Assembly (NCBI GenBank): GCA_934307695.1
Contig: CAKRCS010000002.1
Span: 124,001-188,000 of the forward strand
DNA length: 64,000 bases
From: an uncultured Agathobacter sp.
GTDB lineage: Bacteria > Bacillota > Clostridia > Lachnospirales > Lachnospiraceae
Reading direction: 5' to 3'
The notes below the pieces were generated by a model that did not search any database, had not been told where the DNA came from, and saw only the letters and a program-made list of their open reading frames with translations. Of the stretch, positions 63,330 to 64,000 are shown piece by piece. The translations under genes were made by a program, and so were the position numbers. Positions within the stretch are counted from its first letter, which is position 1, and each line of letters begins with the position of its first letter.

Positions 63330-64000
63330 ATGACAGCAAAAAAGCATACGTTTTTACTTCTTATTCTATGTACTGCGCTCCTTTGCTGCGGTTGTCAGAA
63401 CAATTCCGCAGGAGCGGCGAACACAGATTCAACCAAACGGACTCAGATAATATTCGACTATTTTGATACGGCAACAACGGTTGTCGGGTACGATGAAGAT
63501 GAGGCACATTTTAACGAAGTGTGCAGCTATATTGAAAAAGAACTTGCCCGCTATGACAGCCTTTACGATAATTACAACTCACTTACCGATGTCACCAGCC
63601 TTTATGTCGTCAACCGCGATGCCGGCACAGCTCCGGTCGTTGTGGATGAGGATATGATCAGGCTTTTCAAGCTTGGAAAGGAAATCTACACCCTCACAAA
63701 CGGCAAGACTGATTTTGCGATGGGTGCGGTTTTCTCCATCTGGCACGACCACCGCGAGGAGGCAAGCCTTGATCCTTCCCTTGCGTCTGTTCCGACTATG
63801 GAGGAGCTTACGGAGGCATCCGGGCACTGCAACATTGATGACATCATCATCGACGAGGAGGCATCTACCATCTACTACGCAGATCCGCTGCTCAAGTGCG
63901 ACGTCGGCGCTTTTGCAAAGGGCTATGCCATTGAACGGATCGTGCAGGATCTGATTGCCATGGGTGTGGATCATTACTCCCTCAATGTCGGTGGAAATGT
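63330..64000 (+). CDS. apbE: FAD:protein FMN transferase ApbE (partial)
   Basis: The first 223 residues of a lipoprotein that runs off the right edge. Signal with lipobox near LLCCGC, then DYFDTATTVVGY, DFAMGAVFSIWHDH, and the FAD/metal motifs CDVGAFAKGYAIE and SLNVGGNV characteristic of ApbE. It transfers FMN from FAD to the Thr of the flavinylation motif of RnfG and RnfD, explaining its place next to rnf. ATG at 63330 follows GAGG by 6 bases; an in-frame ATG at 63318 is less likely. Confidence 0.93.
   Translation, partial: MTAKKHTFLLLILCTALLCCGCQNNSAGAANTDSTKRTQIIFDYFDTATTVVGYDEDEAHFNEVCSYIEKELARYDSLYDNYNSLTDVTSLYVVNRDAGTAPVVVDEDMIRLFKLGKEIYTLTNGKTDFAMGAVFSIWHDHREEASLDPSLASVPTMEELTEASGHCNIDDIIIDEEASTIYYADPLLKCDVGAFAKGYAIERIVQDLIAMGVDHYSLNVGGN

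Overview
The window looks like a chromosomal segment of a Gram-positive anaerobe of the Clostridia, most likely the family Lachnospiraceae (Roseburia/Agathobacter/Lachnospira relatives). Evidence: the core block rpmF-plsX-acpP-rnc-smc-ftsY, a pyruvate:ferredoxin oxidoreductase, a complete Rnf complex, a DAP-type MurE, strong AGGAGG ribosome sites, sigma-A promoters with 16-17 bp spacers, and family-typical proteins (DUF1385, DUF4364, viroplasmin-type RNase H). No rRNA, tRNA or CRISPR array was seen. Species cannot be fixed from the sequence alone.

Layout. 1-10.1 kb: leftward housekeeping genes (partial CPBP-like membrane protein, S1-domain protein, threonine dehydratase, ftsY, smc, rnc, acpP, plsX, rpmF, YceD-like protein). 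10.1-17.9 kb: ackA, tmcAL (rightward), a flavodiiron protein, aroB, a PAS-GGDEF-EAL protein, RNase H and a small exported protein. 18.1-22.4 kb: an AT-rich accessory island with a ParE/Phd toxin-antitoxin pair, two unknown genes, a zinc-ribbon Mrr-like nuclease and a HEPN/zinc-ribbon protein. It lies between intact prfA and an 11-codon copy of the prfA 3' end that still has its terminator, the signature of site-specific insertion into prfA. 22.4-27.4 kb: prfA, prmC, DUF1385, rpmE, rho. 27.6-36.7 kb: malic enzyme, radical SAM protein, DUF4364, flavin reductase, dapA-murE-dapF, an AraC-type regulator and a CBS/DHH pyrophosphatase. 36.8-46.4 kb: coiled-coil membrane protein, nifJ, a large GGDEF-EAL protein and a YbiT-like ABC-F ATPase. 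46.8-56.2 kb: ECF sigma/anti-sigma pair, FliD-like protein, ung, hisF, hisH, a large charged membrane protein, CheV, a lipoprotein and a sensor kinase without an adjacent response regulator. 56.4-64.0 kb: rnfCDGEAB leftward, and divergently a two-repeat lipoprotein followed by apbE, which runs off the right edge.

How it fits together. NifJ makes acetyl-CoA and reduced ferredoxin from pyruvate, AckA makes ATP from acetyl phosphate, and Rnf oxidises ferredoxin with NAD while pumping ions. ApbE is the enzyme that attaches FMN to RnfG and RnfD, which explains its position beside the rnf promoter. RnfG is unusually long with two FMN-binding-like halves, and the adjacent lipoprotein repeats a similar fold-like pattern twice with altered flavinylation motifs; this may be an added extracytoplasmic part of the system.

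The best candidates for something undescribed are: the HEPN/zinc-ribbon plus zinc-ribbon/Mrr pair in the prfA island; the two-repeat lipoprotein beside apbE and rnf; and a three-unit, 12-residue Tyr/Gln/Ser repeat in a disordered insert of Rho. All functional statements come from reading motifs by eye; no database search was run.
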